This document shows positions 48,168-58,203 of a stretch of 64,000 bases of DNA, one piece after another (the stretch's first letter is position 1; each line of letters starts with the position of its first letter). The DNA comes from Primulina eburnea (lineage: Eukaryota > Streptophyta > Magnoliopsida > Lamiales > Gesneriaceae): contig NW_027331447.1 of the NCBI RefSeq assembly GCF_022965805.1, positions 62,001 to 126,000 of the forward strand, written 5' to 3'. The notes under the pieces are model-generated. The model was not told where the DNA came from, did no database searches, and saw only the letters and a list, made by a program, of their open reading frames with translations. Made by a program: the position numbers and the translations under genes.

Positions 48168-50764
48168 CTATTGTTGTTTCTTCTGCTGCTCTAAGATCTC
48201 CTTTATTTCTTCCCCCTTTTTGTCAAACTGCTCCATCTTGAGAGATATCTTCCCAACATCAGTAGAAAGGAGCTTGACAGAGGTAAAGATGTTATCGATA
48301 GCAGTAGTCATAGTGATTTGTAGCAGTTCCACTTTTCTTGACATAATTGACTCCATGCTGTCGACCCGTCGGTTAATAGAGTTTTGAGTGGCAGTCAAGA
48401 TTGAAATAATTCCTCTATTTTTCTGAATGTCATTGATGGCGAAAGAGAGAGCCGAAACAGCAGATTTAATATCCTTCAGACTTTTTAACGATTCCTGATT
48501 ATCGTCCAACTTCAGAGTATGCGATAATTGAGTGTTTTGAATCTTCGAGATGGCAGAAATCAATTGACTCATACTGTCTTGCATATTTTGAACCTCTTCA
48601 AAAACAAGATCAAAATCTGCGGAAGATGGAGGATGAGATTGTCGAGAAGTGCTTGGTTCACTTGTAGTATGTTCAGAAATTATCAAGGCTTGATCAGTCG
48701 AGATTGTTTCAGCAGCATCTCGAACTGAAGTATCAGCAGTAGTAATTTCTCCTTGATCCCGAGGTGGTGAAGGAGGATTTGGTTCAGCAGATGGTGACAC
48801 AGCTGAAACTGGTGCCTCTAAAGAGTGATCAATAGAATTAACTGGCATATCAGTTGAAGGGATCGAAGAATCAACTGGCACATCAGTTGAGATAAGTTGA
48901 TCAGTAGATGGATCTGGCTGAACAGGTTCTTCTGTAGAAAGAACTGCTTCTGGATTGATTTGATCAGCAGAGTGATCAACTTTGTCAGAAATGGGTGCAC
49001 TGATCTGGGATTCTTCCACAACGGCCTGAATAACTTCATCGATGTGTGCGAAGGAAAGCTCAGCATCAGTATACATTTGTTGTTCAACATTAGGTGAAAG
49101 AGGCTTATCATGAGCTGGCTCTTCAGTTGGAACAAGAGCTAAGGCTGATGATGGTTCTGTTCTTTCAGAGGGTGCTTCCTCCAATATTTCCTCGTCATCA
49201 TCATCTGAATCTCCTTGATAGGGAACCAGTTCTTGATTCATTTCCCAGAACTTGATTTGAGATAGCAGTCCTATGAGATCAGTGTTGAGCTGAGTGATTA
49301 CAGCTTGATCAGCGTAGGCAGTAGGACTAGTAGGTAAGTAGTTGGTCTTTAGCTTGGCAACAATTTGAGCCAACTTCTTCACTCTTGTCTGATCAAAAAG
49401 ATAACTTTTCCTCTCCATAGCTTGAGCAATCGAGGCAGCTTTGACTGTCCTGAGCACAAAGGCCTCCAGCTTGATGAATTTGCTCAGTTCGGACTTCTTC
49501 CTCAATTGCTTGGCGAAAACTTCAGTGTGGTAGGTTGTCCAAGCATCAACGGACTTAATTTTTGAAGCAGCAAAACTGTTAACTTTCGCCCATACAAGAT
49601 CAATATGAGTCTGAATTGGATTGGTGGGTCTGGACTCTTCAATCAACTTTCCTTTCCCTTTATCAGTACTCAAAAGATGAGGAATTTCCAGTCCTGTTCG
49701 AGTAGATTCCACCTGCTCTACAAATTTTATGCCTTTAGGTCTAGCAGGTGCCACAACAGTAGGACGAGATATCTGAATCAGAGGAGCTTTGATCCTAATT
49801 GATTCCTTTTTGGTACCAATTGAAGCTTCTTGTGGAATGATCTGCAGAGGAACTGCTTCTATAGGCTGCTGATCAGTTGAAGAAATCATTGCATCAATAG
49901 GAATGGATACCTCCGAAGTCGTTTTAACCCTTTGGGTTCTTGGTTTCTTCGTAATCTGTGGAGATGGAGTCTTTTCTGACTCAGATGTACTCAACAATAA
50001 TTTTCTTTTGGCGGCCTTCAGTTGACCCAAGGTTTTGGCCTTCTTAACTGATTTAGGAGCTGTTAACTGAGTCCCAATCTCCTGTTTGATTTGCACAAAC
50101 TGACCAGGAGTTATATCCATTTTGGTTTTGGGTGGCATCGTATTCTTTGCATTGAACACTTTAAATTTTGATGACCTTTCAGAATCATCAGCCACAAATC
50201 CCTTGACTTTCAACATATAACTGATTTGAACAGCAAATCCTTTGGACTGTTTTGAGGATAAAAACATATTCTTCATAATGGTAAAGATAAGGTGCTTCCA
50301 GTTAAGTTTGCGGTCAGCCATAATAGCAGAAATGGCTTGAAATTTTTCCAAGGTGAGGGCAGCAAATGATCCAACTGTTGACAAAAGCCCCTTAGCAACT
50401 ACATCAGCAAGCAACTGAATTTCATGCTTCAGTTCCTTCTTAGAATCGGAAACCTTAATCTTCCGTCCATCAGCAAAGAGAAGAGTTTGCATCTCTTCAA
50501 TATCAGAGGGTAAAGAAAATACATCCCCAAGAGAGTCTTCAGAGATGGTCAGCGACTGACCATTGACAGTAGAGATAATGTTACCTTCAGAATCAATCAT
50601 CCCAGTGGAGTAGAAATCCTGAAGTTCTTTGGGATAAATGTCCTGCGAGGATTGTCCTAAAATGTTTTGAGTCCAGCAGCTTCAAGTTTCTGAAACACCT
50701 TCTTGACTTCAGCATCGCTGAAGGATAAGATGGATCCAAAATTAATGGCCATAGCGTTCAGCAT
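48168..50764 (-). CDS. SIRE long 3' ORF (env-position), N-terminus frameshifted
   Basis: 810 codons are open from 50600 (MIDSEGNIISTVNGQ) to 48168. The natural start lies further upstream: in another frame from 50764 the sequence reads MLNAMAINFGSILSFSDAEV and VKKVFQKLEAAGLKTF, then TAG at 50657-50659, and the frame of the main ORF includes YPKELQDFYSTG just before MIDSEG; so a stop and a one-base shift break about 55 residues off. N-terminal globular region (SLGDVFSLPSDIEE, LTLEKFQAISAIM), a basic KKAK/KPRTQR middle resembling nuclear-localisation clusters, a long acidic Ser/Thr/Pro-rich region, and a C-terminal coiled-coil-like segment (KISLKMEQFDKKGEEIKEIL). No transmembrane segment seen, so an envelope role is doubtful. 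Function unknown. Confidence 0.85.
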
Positions 50765-51329
50765 AAAAGCGGGATTTGGGTAGCCATTGATAACTGAGTG
50801 AGTTCCTGAAAGAAAATTCGAAGGATGAAATAGTTCTTGCTCTCAAAAGTTTGTGGATAAATGTAAGATGAAACTGAATAGAGGCGGGTAATGGTACATA
50901 TGTACGTGACCATTCAAATTCTGGACACGTGTCAGTCCGTAGAAATTTTGAAAAAGTAGAGTGTGTACGTGTGCTATAAGCGTGTGTACAATTTGAGCGG
51001 TTAAAAATGAGTCCACGTCATAGACTGAAATTCATCATGAGATTAGCAGACAGTCACGTCATTGATTTGGAATAAAATAGATTTAATTAGTTAACTTATA
51101 TGAGAAGATTAGTAAAATATTCAACTGAATGATCAGTTAGTAAAACTGAGTCCTTTCAGTTGAGAATTCCCTAACAACTGTCTTCTCAGTTAACCTCTTA
51201 GACCATTATTCCCCCTTAATAAATGAAAAGAAATGACGGCAATAGACAGAAATGATTAAAAGAGAGCCTGGTGCTTGGCAGAGTAATCGTCACTTAAAGA
51301 AGTGTCCTTTCATTTCCCTCATCTTGGCC
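50765..51329. promoter_or_regulatory. Divergent intergenic region with ACGT-core motifs
   Basis: 565 bp between the minus-strand 3' ORF and the plus-strand ORF. Holds the palindrome GTACATATGTAC (50894-50905), a G-box GACACGTGTC (50924-50933), CCACGTCA (51013-51020) and TCACGTCA (51054-51061), plus TACGTG near 50904 and 50966. ACGT cores are known plant bZIP sites. No ORF. Confidence 0.5.
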
Positions 51330-51337
51330 TATAAATA
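51330..51337 (+). promoter_or_regulatory. TATA box of the opposite-strand SIRE ORF
   Basis: TATAAATA in GGCCTATAAATAAGAG, 63 bp upstream of ATG 51393; resembles the LTR's own GCCTATAAATAGTCG. Confidence 0.65.
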
Positions 51338-51392
51338 AGAGTAAGATGGTTAGTCACAACTATCTCTGCAAATAATTTCATAGAGAAGAAGA

Positions 51393-51761
51393 ATGGCCGG
51401 TGCTGGAAGCTCAAGCGTCTCTCCGTTTTCACTGCAGGCCAGAAAGGAGGCCATCGAGGACGAAGTCTTTTACTCAAGCCTTTCCTACTGGGAGGAGTTG
51501 CAGCAGTTGGAGTTCCTGTACTACTCTGGACGAGTCACCACCTTCAAACGGATGGCCCAACTAAGAGAAGTGCGGGAGCTCTTGAATGTTCCTGCAGGGG
51601 TGGACGTCTTCAAGGATGGTCATCTCTATCAACTCTTTCTTCGGAAGGAGCTGGAGATCCTCCACCGCATCGCTTCCTCCCACAGTTTCTGCAAAACCTC
51701 TTCTTCAGCACTAGCTGCTTGGTTGAGTATGTGGATAGCTGATGTGGAGGAAAAAATATGA
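51393..51761 (+). CDS. Opposite-strand accessory ORF inside SIRE, 122 aa, unknown
   Basis: A 122-codon ORF antisense to the retrotransposon, between pol and the long 3' ORF. ATG context GAAGAATGGCC is good for plants. The protein starts MAGAGSSSVSPFSLQARKEA, is rich in Leu/Glu/Arg, and looks mostly helical (VTTFKRMAQLREVRELLNV; LYQLFLRKELEILHRIASS), with a Trp-rich C-terminal helix. GC content is visibly higher than in flanking DNA. A TATA box lies 63 bp upstream, an AATAAA signal 22 bp downstream. The element's own strand has no sizeable frame here. I do not recognise the family. Alternatives: captured host exon, regulator of the element, or chance ORF; the promoter-ORF-polyA order argues against chance. 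Confidence 0.7.
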   Translation: MAGAGSSSVSPFSLQARKEAIEDEVFYSSLSYWEELQQLEFLYYSGRVTTFKRMAQLREVRELLNVPAGVDVFKDGHLYQLFLRKELEILHRIASSHSFCKTSSSALAAWLSMWIADVEEKI

Positions 51762-51782
51762 AAAATGTAACCCGCTTCCATT

Positions 51783-51788
51783 AATAAA
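51783..51788 (+). terminator. AATAAA polyadenylation signal
   Basis: AATAAA 22 bp after the stop codon of the 122-aa ORF, followed by T-rich sequence (ATGTTTATTTTGATTTATCG). Between here and pol's end at 51977 no other feature is seen. Confidence 0.55.
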
Positions 51789-51976
51789 ATGTTTATTTTG
51801 ATTTATCGTTGTTCTCCTTTGTTCCTGCTTGCAATGATCTGTATGAGATACAAACACAAGAACTACTGAAACGCTAACTGACATCAGTTAAAAATTCATA
51901 TGAATAAGCAACTCATTTAAGTAATCAGTGAGAAGGCAGTAAGGCTGACATAAGAATTACAAGCAATAATAATTAA

Positions 51977-54900
51977 TTAGGATAAATCAATTAATCCAAG
52001 TATATTGCGAAAATGAGAAAACTTAGTCTCAGCCAGTGGTTTGGTGAAGATGTCAGTCGCTTGCTGTTCAGTTGATACGTATTCCAATCTGATGTTCTTC
52101 TTTAAAGCATGAAATCTGATGAAGTGATGTCTAACATCTATGTGCTTAGTCCTGGAATGAAGAACTGGATTATACGTAATAGCAATTGTACTCGTGTTGT
52201 CACAGAATATTGGCGATTCCTTTGCTTCAACACCATAATCTTTCAGTTTTTGCTGAATCCAGAGCAGTTGGGCACAGCAGCTTCCAGCAGCAAGATATTC
52301 TGCTTCAGTTGTGGAAGTTGCTATGGATGTTTGCTTCTTACTGAACCAAGAAATCAGTCTGTCTCCTAGAAACTGACATGATCCACTTGTGCTTTTTCGA
52401 TCAAGCTTACATCCTGCATAGTCTGCATCTGAATAGCCAACTAAATTGAAAGACGAATTTTTAGAGTACCATAAACAAACATTTTGCGTGCCTTTAAGAT
52501 ATTTCAAGATACGTTTGGCAGCAGAAAAATGTGATTGTTTAGGATTAGCTTGAAATCTTGCACACATACATATAGCAAACACAATATCAGGACGACTAGC
52601 AGTTAGGTACAGTAATGAACCTATTAAACCTCTGTAAAGCATCGTCTCAACTGACATTCCCCCTTGATCAGTGTCCAATTTAGCTGATGAGCTCATAGGG
52701 GTGTTTGCAGCTGAACATGATTCCATGCCAAATTTCTTCAGCAATTCCTTTGTGTATTTAGTTTGACTGATAAAAGTTCTTGAATCCAGTTGTTTCACTT
52801 GTAGACCAAGGAAGAATGTTAGTTCACCCATCATGCTCATCTCGAATTTCTCCTGCATTAAATTGGAAAACTTCTCGCATAATTTGGGGTTCGTTGACCC
52901 AAAAATAATATCATCAACATAGATTTGAACAAGTAAGATATGATCATTCTTGGAAAATTTGAACAATGTTTTATCAACTGATCCAACAGAAAAGTCATGA
53001 TCAGTTTGAAATTTTGAAAGGGTTTCGTACCAAGCTCTTGGAGCTTGTTTAAGACCGTATAAGGCTTTGTTCAAATGATAGACATGATCAGGAAGGTGAT
53101 GATTGACAAAACCTGGGGGTTGTTCAACGTAGACTTCTTCCTGCAACTGGCCGTTCAGAAATGCACTTTTTACGTCCATTTGGTAGACTTTGAAGTTTTT
53201 GAATGAGGCATAGGCTAGGAATATTCCGATTGCCTCCAGTCTTGCAACTGGTGCATAAGTCTCATCGTAATCAATTCCTTCTTCCTGCCTATATCCTTGT
53301 GCTACCAACCTTGTTTTATTGCGCACAACTGATCCATCTTCTTTTAGTTTGTTCCTGTATACCCACTTTGTACCTATCACAGTTTTTGAGATTGGTCTTG
53401 GAACTAAATTCCAGACATTGTTATGGATAAACTGATTTAGCTCTTCTTGCATTGCATTTATCCAGTTTGGATCGGCAAGAGCTTCATCAGTTTTCTTTGG
53501 CTCCAGTTGAGACACAAAAGCTGAATGTATAAATAAGTTAAGCATTTGATTTCTTGTTCTTACCGGATCAGATGGATTACCTATCACTAATTCTGGAGGA
53601 TGTGATTTCTTCCATCTAAGTTCAGCATTTGTTTCTTCTGTATTAGCAATTTCCTCAGTAGGCAACTGAATGTTTTCAGTTTCAGTTGGAGCTAATTCAG
53701 TTGGAAACTGATTCTCATTAGTATGCTCCACTAACTGATTGTCAAGATTTGGTTCCAATTCAGCTGATTGATCCAATATATCAGGTTCAGGTGTTTGGAG
53801 GTTGTTTTGATTAAGATGGATATCTTCTTCATCATTACCATCGTCCAAGCTTATATCTGTAAATCTATCAGCTAGCTCAACTGTATCAGTTGGCTTAGAA
53901 GTTAGTGTAGACTCATCAAACACAACATGAATAGATTCTTCAACATTCAAAGTATTTTTGTTGACGACTCTATAGGCTTTACTTACTGAAGAATAACCAA
54001 GAAATATTCCTTCTTCAGATTTAGCATCAAAGGCTGTTAAATGGGTTTTACCATTGACAAGTATAAAACATCTGCAGCCGAATATTTTGAAGTAAGAAAC
54101 CACACTTTTTCTTCCATGCCAGATCTCATAAGGTGTTTTCATATGATTTTTATTAATCATTTATCTGTTTTGAGTATAACACGCAGTGTTCACTTCCTCT
54201 GCCCAAAACCTTTGAGAGATAGAGGAATCAGCAAGCATTGTTCTAGCAGCCTCTTTGAGGGTCCGATTTCTCCTTTCAGCTACACCATTTTGCTGAGGAG
54301 TTCTGGCTGCTGAGAGCTCGTGCTTGATTCCAGCAATATCTAAATAATTTGAAAGAATTTGATTGATAAATTCAGTTCCTCGATCGGACCTAATTTTATC
54401 AATTCCAACTGATTTTTCATTTAATAATCTTTTGAAAAGATTAATCAGTTGAGCAGCAGTTTGGTCTTTGGACTTGAGAAATATAACCCAAGTGAATCTT
54501 GAAAAATCGTCTACAACCACCAAGGTATATTTCATTACCCCTAAGCTCATGACTGGTATAGGACCAAATAGATCCATATGTAACAGTTCTAAGCACCGGG
54601 AAGAAGATTTACGACCCTTGTTCTTAAAAGAGGATTTGATTTGTTTACCAAACTGACATGCTGAGCAAATTTTGTCTTTGATAAAATCCATTTTGGGCAA
54701 TCCAGTAACAAGATCGTGGTTACTCAAATATGCAATAGATTTGAAATTTAGGTGGTTCAATCTCTTATGCCACAACCAGTTTTTAGAAGATTTTGAGGCA
54801 AAAAAACATACTGGTGCATAAGGTTGATCATTCCAACTGACTTTGTAAGTGTTTCCACACCTTTTGCCATTTAGGATGATCTCTTCAGTTGAGTTTTTGA

Positions 54901-55665
54901 CTGAACAAGAATGTTTGTCAAACTGAACTGAGAATCCATTATCGCATAACTGACTAATGCTGATCAGATTATACTTGAGATTCTCAACTAATAAAACATC
55001 ATTAATGGTGAAATTACCATGAATAAGCTAACCCTTACCCACAGTTTTACCTTTAGATTTATCTCCAAAACTGATGTTTGGTCCAGTGTACTTAGTCAGT
55101 TGAGATAATAAATTTGAATCTCCAGTCATGTGGCGTGAACATCCACTGTCCAAATACCATATAGATCCAATGCTTGTACCTATTACCTGCAATCAAACAC
55201 AAGATAAGATTTTGGTACCCTTTTCTATTTGGGTCCAAAGTTGATTAGTCCTTTAGGAATCCAAACTTGGATCAGTCTAACTGACCGTCCAGTTGCTGTA
55301 TTCCAAATTGTCTTTCCCAGCCTGTGTGTGTGTGATGTATGGTATGTAGAAGGTACAACATGTGATTTGTCCTTTTTCGACTGATTGTTCAGCCAGTATC
55401 TTTTCTGAACTGGCCTGCTGCTGTAGTAATTTGAATAGCCACTTGAATGGTTTTTGCTGAAAGATTTTGGTGGCTGACTTCGTGAGTCAGTCACAACTCT
55501 TGGACTGTAACCAATACCACATCTTTTGCCCTTGCTCATATTATGAGTCGGCTGTTAAATCAGTTTACTCAGCTCAACATGTTCTTGTACCATAACTGAT
55601 TTGACAAAGTGAATATATTTCCCTTTGTCCTTATTCAGTTTTAGTTGAATATCTTTGGAAGGTAT
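51977..55665 (-). pseudogene. pol: SIRE pol: protease, integrase, RT, RNase H with few stops
   Basis: Minus strand. Linker piece 55225-55539; protease WYLDSGCSRHMTGDSN near 55120-55160; TAG at 55028-55030; integrase zinc domain (WHKRLNHLN, CSACQFGK) and catalytic core with Asp in LLHMDLFGP, Asp in IRSDRGTEF and Glu in NGVAERRNRTL, open 54161-54775. A TAA at 54161-54163 then separates a 727-codon frame 51977-54160 with RT ([27 protein letters not shown]) and RNase H ([28 protein letters not shown]). All catalytic motifs remain, so only a few lesions disable it. Normally one gag-pol polyprotein. VDDIIFGS supports SIRE. Confidence 0.92.
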
Positions 55666-56076
55666 TTAATCCTGGTTACTGAACCCTAAGCCAGTTTTAT
55701 CAGTAAATGATTTCTGAGAGTTCTGTATATTAGTCAATGCAACGGATGATTTATTCCAAGCCTGAATGAGCTCAGTTTGCTTTGTATTTTCAAGCGTTAA
55801 CTTTTGAATCATTAATTGATTCTTGATCCTTTCAGTATTGAGTTCGGCAATCTCCCTTTTTAGACTCAACATTTCAACTGATACAACAGTTGTTGTCTTA
55901 TTGTCAGAGGGATCAGTTTGCTCTACTCTGGCCTTTTCAAATGATAAGGCAAGCTTTTGATATTCACTAACCATGTCATGAAGAGTCGAAATAAGTTCTT
56001 CTCTTGTGAAATCAGTTGAACTGAAGTCAAATACCTGTTGGCTGCTTGAATGAACTTCTGTGTCATTAGCCATCAA
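55666..56076 (-). pseudogene. SIRE gag-pol linker segment, coiled coil
   Basis: 136 codons reading MMANDTEVHSSSQQVF onward, with a heptad-like region (LSLKREIAELNTERIKNQLM). It overlaps the gag stop by a few bases in another frame, consistent with a one-base deletion that broke a continuous gag-pol frame at EEEVS. A second break follows GLGFSNQD near 55666. Coiled-coil extensions of gag are known in SIRE elements. Confidence 0.7.
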
Positions 56077-57200
56077 GCACTCACTTCTTCCTCATCTTCA
56101 CTAGAGCTACAAGAGGTTTCTGGTTCTGACTCTTCGCTGTCAGTCTCTGCCCATTTGGCTTTGCTATCCTCAGCTAGGAGTACTTCATGCTTCTTTCTGT
56201 AAGGCTTCTTATCGTCCTTAGATCTCCTCTTATGCTCATACACTTTCTTCTTTCTTTCAGTCGAAGCTTGACTATCCTTTTTAGGCTTGGGACAGTCAGC
56301 AATAAAATGACCAGGTTTGCCACAGTTGTAGCATGCATTGGACTCTTCTCTGGGATTGTTTCTTTGGTACTGCTTCTGAAAATTTCCTTGATTCTTCCTC
56401 ATGAATCTCCCAAATTTCCTGATGAACAATGACATGGCGTCATTGCTTAATTGATCTGCGGCTTTCTCAACGGAACCAGTTGATTCTGATCTCACAGCAG
56501 CTAAGGCAGTAGTTGCTGCTGGGGTAGATGGTTCTCCTTCTCGAGTTTGCAGTTCAAACTCATATGCTTTTAAGTCAGCAAACAAGTCATGGAGTTCAAC
56601 TTTGTTCAGATCTTTAGACTCCCTCATAGCCATGGTTTTCACATCCCATTCTTTGGGAAGACCTCTGATAACCTTCAATGCTACTTCTTTATCGGTATAA
56701 ACCTTTCCAAGTGCATTCAGTTCGTTGATGATGCAGTTGGTTCTCTCATCGTATTCATGCATCGTTTCTCCAATTTTCATTCTGATGTTATCGAACTTTT
56801 GTACAGCAACAGATAGCTTGTTTTCTTTGGTTTGTTCATTGCCTTCCCAAAGCTGGATTAATTTCTCCCAAATCTCTTTGGCTGTTTTGCACATCTTGAT
56901 TTTACTGGACGTCACTTTGTCCAGTGTTTTGTACAATATGTCTTTTGCTACATTATCCAAATTAGCTTTTCTCTTGCCTTCAACAGTCCATTCATCTCTG
57001 GGCTTTTCAATATGGTGAGGTGCCCCATCTGTGATTGCAACTGCTGTGTTGGCTTTCAAAATCTTCATGGGTCCGTCAGTTATAACGTACCACATGTCAT
57101 CATCCTGTGCAGCTAGATGAGCCTGCATCCTGATCTTCCAATCGTCAAAATCTTCTCTAGAGAACATGGGAATCTTGTTGAATGAAGACATAGTGAGCAA
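56073..57200 (-). CDS. gag: SIRE gag protein
   Basis: 375 codons, minus strand. Copia gag domain: FSREDFDDWKIRMQAHLAA, DDDMWYVITDGP, AKEIWEKLIQLWEG, LKVIRGLPKEWDVKTMAM, VELHDLFADLKAYEFEL. One zinc knuckle CYNCGKPGHFIADC, then a basic segment (KKKVYEHKRRSKDDKKPYRK) and an acidic Ser/Glu tail that ends early by frameshift. The second methionine (MSSFNKIPMF, 57191) is the likelier start since it begins the conserved sequence. The start lies about 40 bp from the PBS. Capsid and RNA-packaging role. Confidence 0.92.
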   Translation of the reverse strand: MLTMSSFNKIPMFSREDFDDWKIRMQAHLAAQDDDMWYVITDGPMKILKANTAVAITDGAPHHIEKPRDEWTVEGKRKANLDNVAKDILYKTLDKVTSSKIKMCKTAKEIWEKLIQLWEGNEQTKENKLSVAVQKFDNIRMKIGETMHEYDERTNCIINELNALGKVYTDKEVALKVIRGLPKEWDVKTMAMRESKDLNKVELHDLFADLKAYEFELQTREGEPSTPAATTALAAVRSESTGSVEKAADQLSNDAMSLFIRKFGRFMRKNQGNFQKQYQRNNPREESNACYNCGKPGHFIADCPKPKKDSQASTERKKKVYEHKRRSKDDKKPYRKKHEVLLAEDSKAKWAETDSEESEPETSCSSSEDEEEVSA

Positions 57201-57236
57201 TTTGATTATAGATATTCTTTTGAAAGGATATGACTT

Positions 57237-57248
57237 GCTCTGATACCA
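57237..57248 (-). other. SIRE primer-binding site
   Basis: Minus-strand TGGTATCAGAGC (plus GCTCTGATACCA), two bases inside the 5' LTR end; pairs with initiator tRNA-Met. Confidence 0.9.
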
Positions 57249-57250
57249 CT

Positions 57251-58203
57251 TGAAAGGATCGGTGAATCGGGTGAAGAGTGTTTAGAAGGGGGGGGGTTGA
57301 ATAAACACTGCACGATTAAAATAATTCTTCGACAAACTGATTTCAGTTGTATTACAAACTGAATCTAAAATTTTCTTTCGGTCAACAACAATCAGTTAAA
57401 CTGAATAAACAGTTGCGGAAAACTAACTGACTGAAGGATAGAGTGTCTAGCTGAAAATAATAACTGAAGGTAATAACAACACAATTTGTTTCTGGATGTT
57501 CGGAGACTTGAACAACTCCTACGTCACCCCTTCTATCACGTAGATAGGATTTTCACTAAAAGACTTCGATCAAATACAAATCAGTATACTGACCCACTTC
57601 AGTTTGGACTTATCACTTTGCCAATACTGAAACTCTTAGTATACAACACTTTTACAGATCGTAACTGATCTTAGCACAATTTAGAAATTCTATCAATCGA
57701 TTACAAAGTGCTATGAAAGCTCAAGAGCGTAGTCTAGAATACTACTGATAAAACTGATAAGCGTGAGCTTGATTCCTGAGTGTGAGCGGATATTTTTGCA
57801 GCGTAACAGCAAGTAAGATGACTGAGAATGCGATGATACTTCAGCTGCTGCCTTCGACTATTTATAGGCTTCCCTCTCCACGTTAACCTTAAAGATATTT
57901 GAATATTCTAACCGTTGATTGCCACGTCGATATATCCTGACAATAGTACATTGTTCATTTCTGAAATGCGGCGAGCCACTACCAGTTGCAGATAGCTGTA
58001 CTATATGTCGGTTTTCGCTGTCAACTGATGAAGTGTACAGCTGAGAGATCAACTAGTAAAGATCAGTTGACGAAGAAATATACTTTAGTTGAAGCGATCA
58101 GTTGACTGATGACGTGTTCAGTTACGTCGATCAGTTAGTCCAATTCAGTTGCTAGAATCAGTTGGTCAATCTTTTGTCAAACGTCGGAATTTCGTTTCCA
58201 ACA
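57251..58203 (-). repeat. SIRE 5' LTR
   Basis: 953 bp, same ends as 47088-48038. Minus-strand TATA box near 57859-57866. G run of nine versus seven in the other LTR. Confidence 0.92.

Larger units (their letters stand above)
47088..58203 (-). mobile_element. SIRE-type Ty1/copia element with extra ORFs
   Basis: Minus-strand order: 5' LTR 57251-58203, PBS 57237-57248, gag, pol, an opposite-strand ORF, a long 3' ORF, polypurine tract, 3' LTR 47088-48038. Target copies CATGC (47083-47087) and CATTC (58204-58208) differ by one base. LTRs differ at about 30 positions of ~951 (about 97% identical, my count). [11 protein letters not shown] in RT and the extra 3' ORF fit the SIRE/Maximus lineage. Confidence 0.93.

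Noticed and set aside
48528..57018. Plus-strand ORFs opposite SIRE gag, pol and the 3' ORF
   Set aside because: They are shadows of coding sequence on the minus strand, without promoter, context or polyA; only 51393-51761 lies where the minus strand has no frame.
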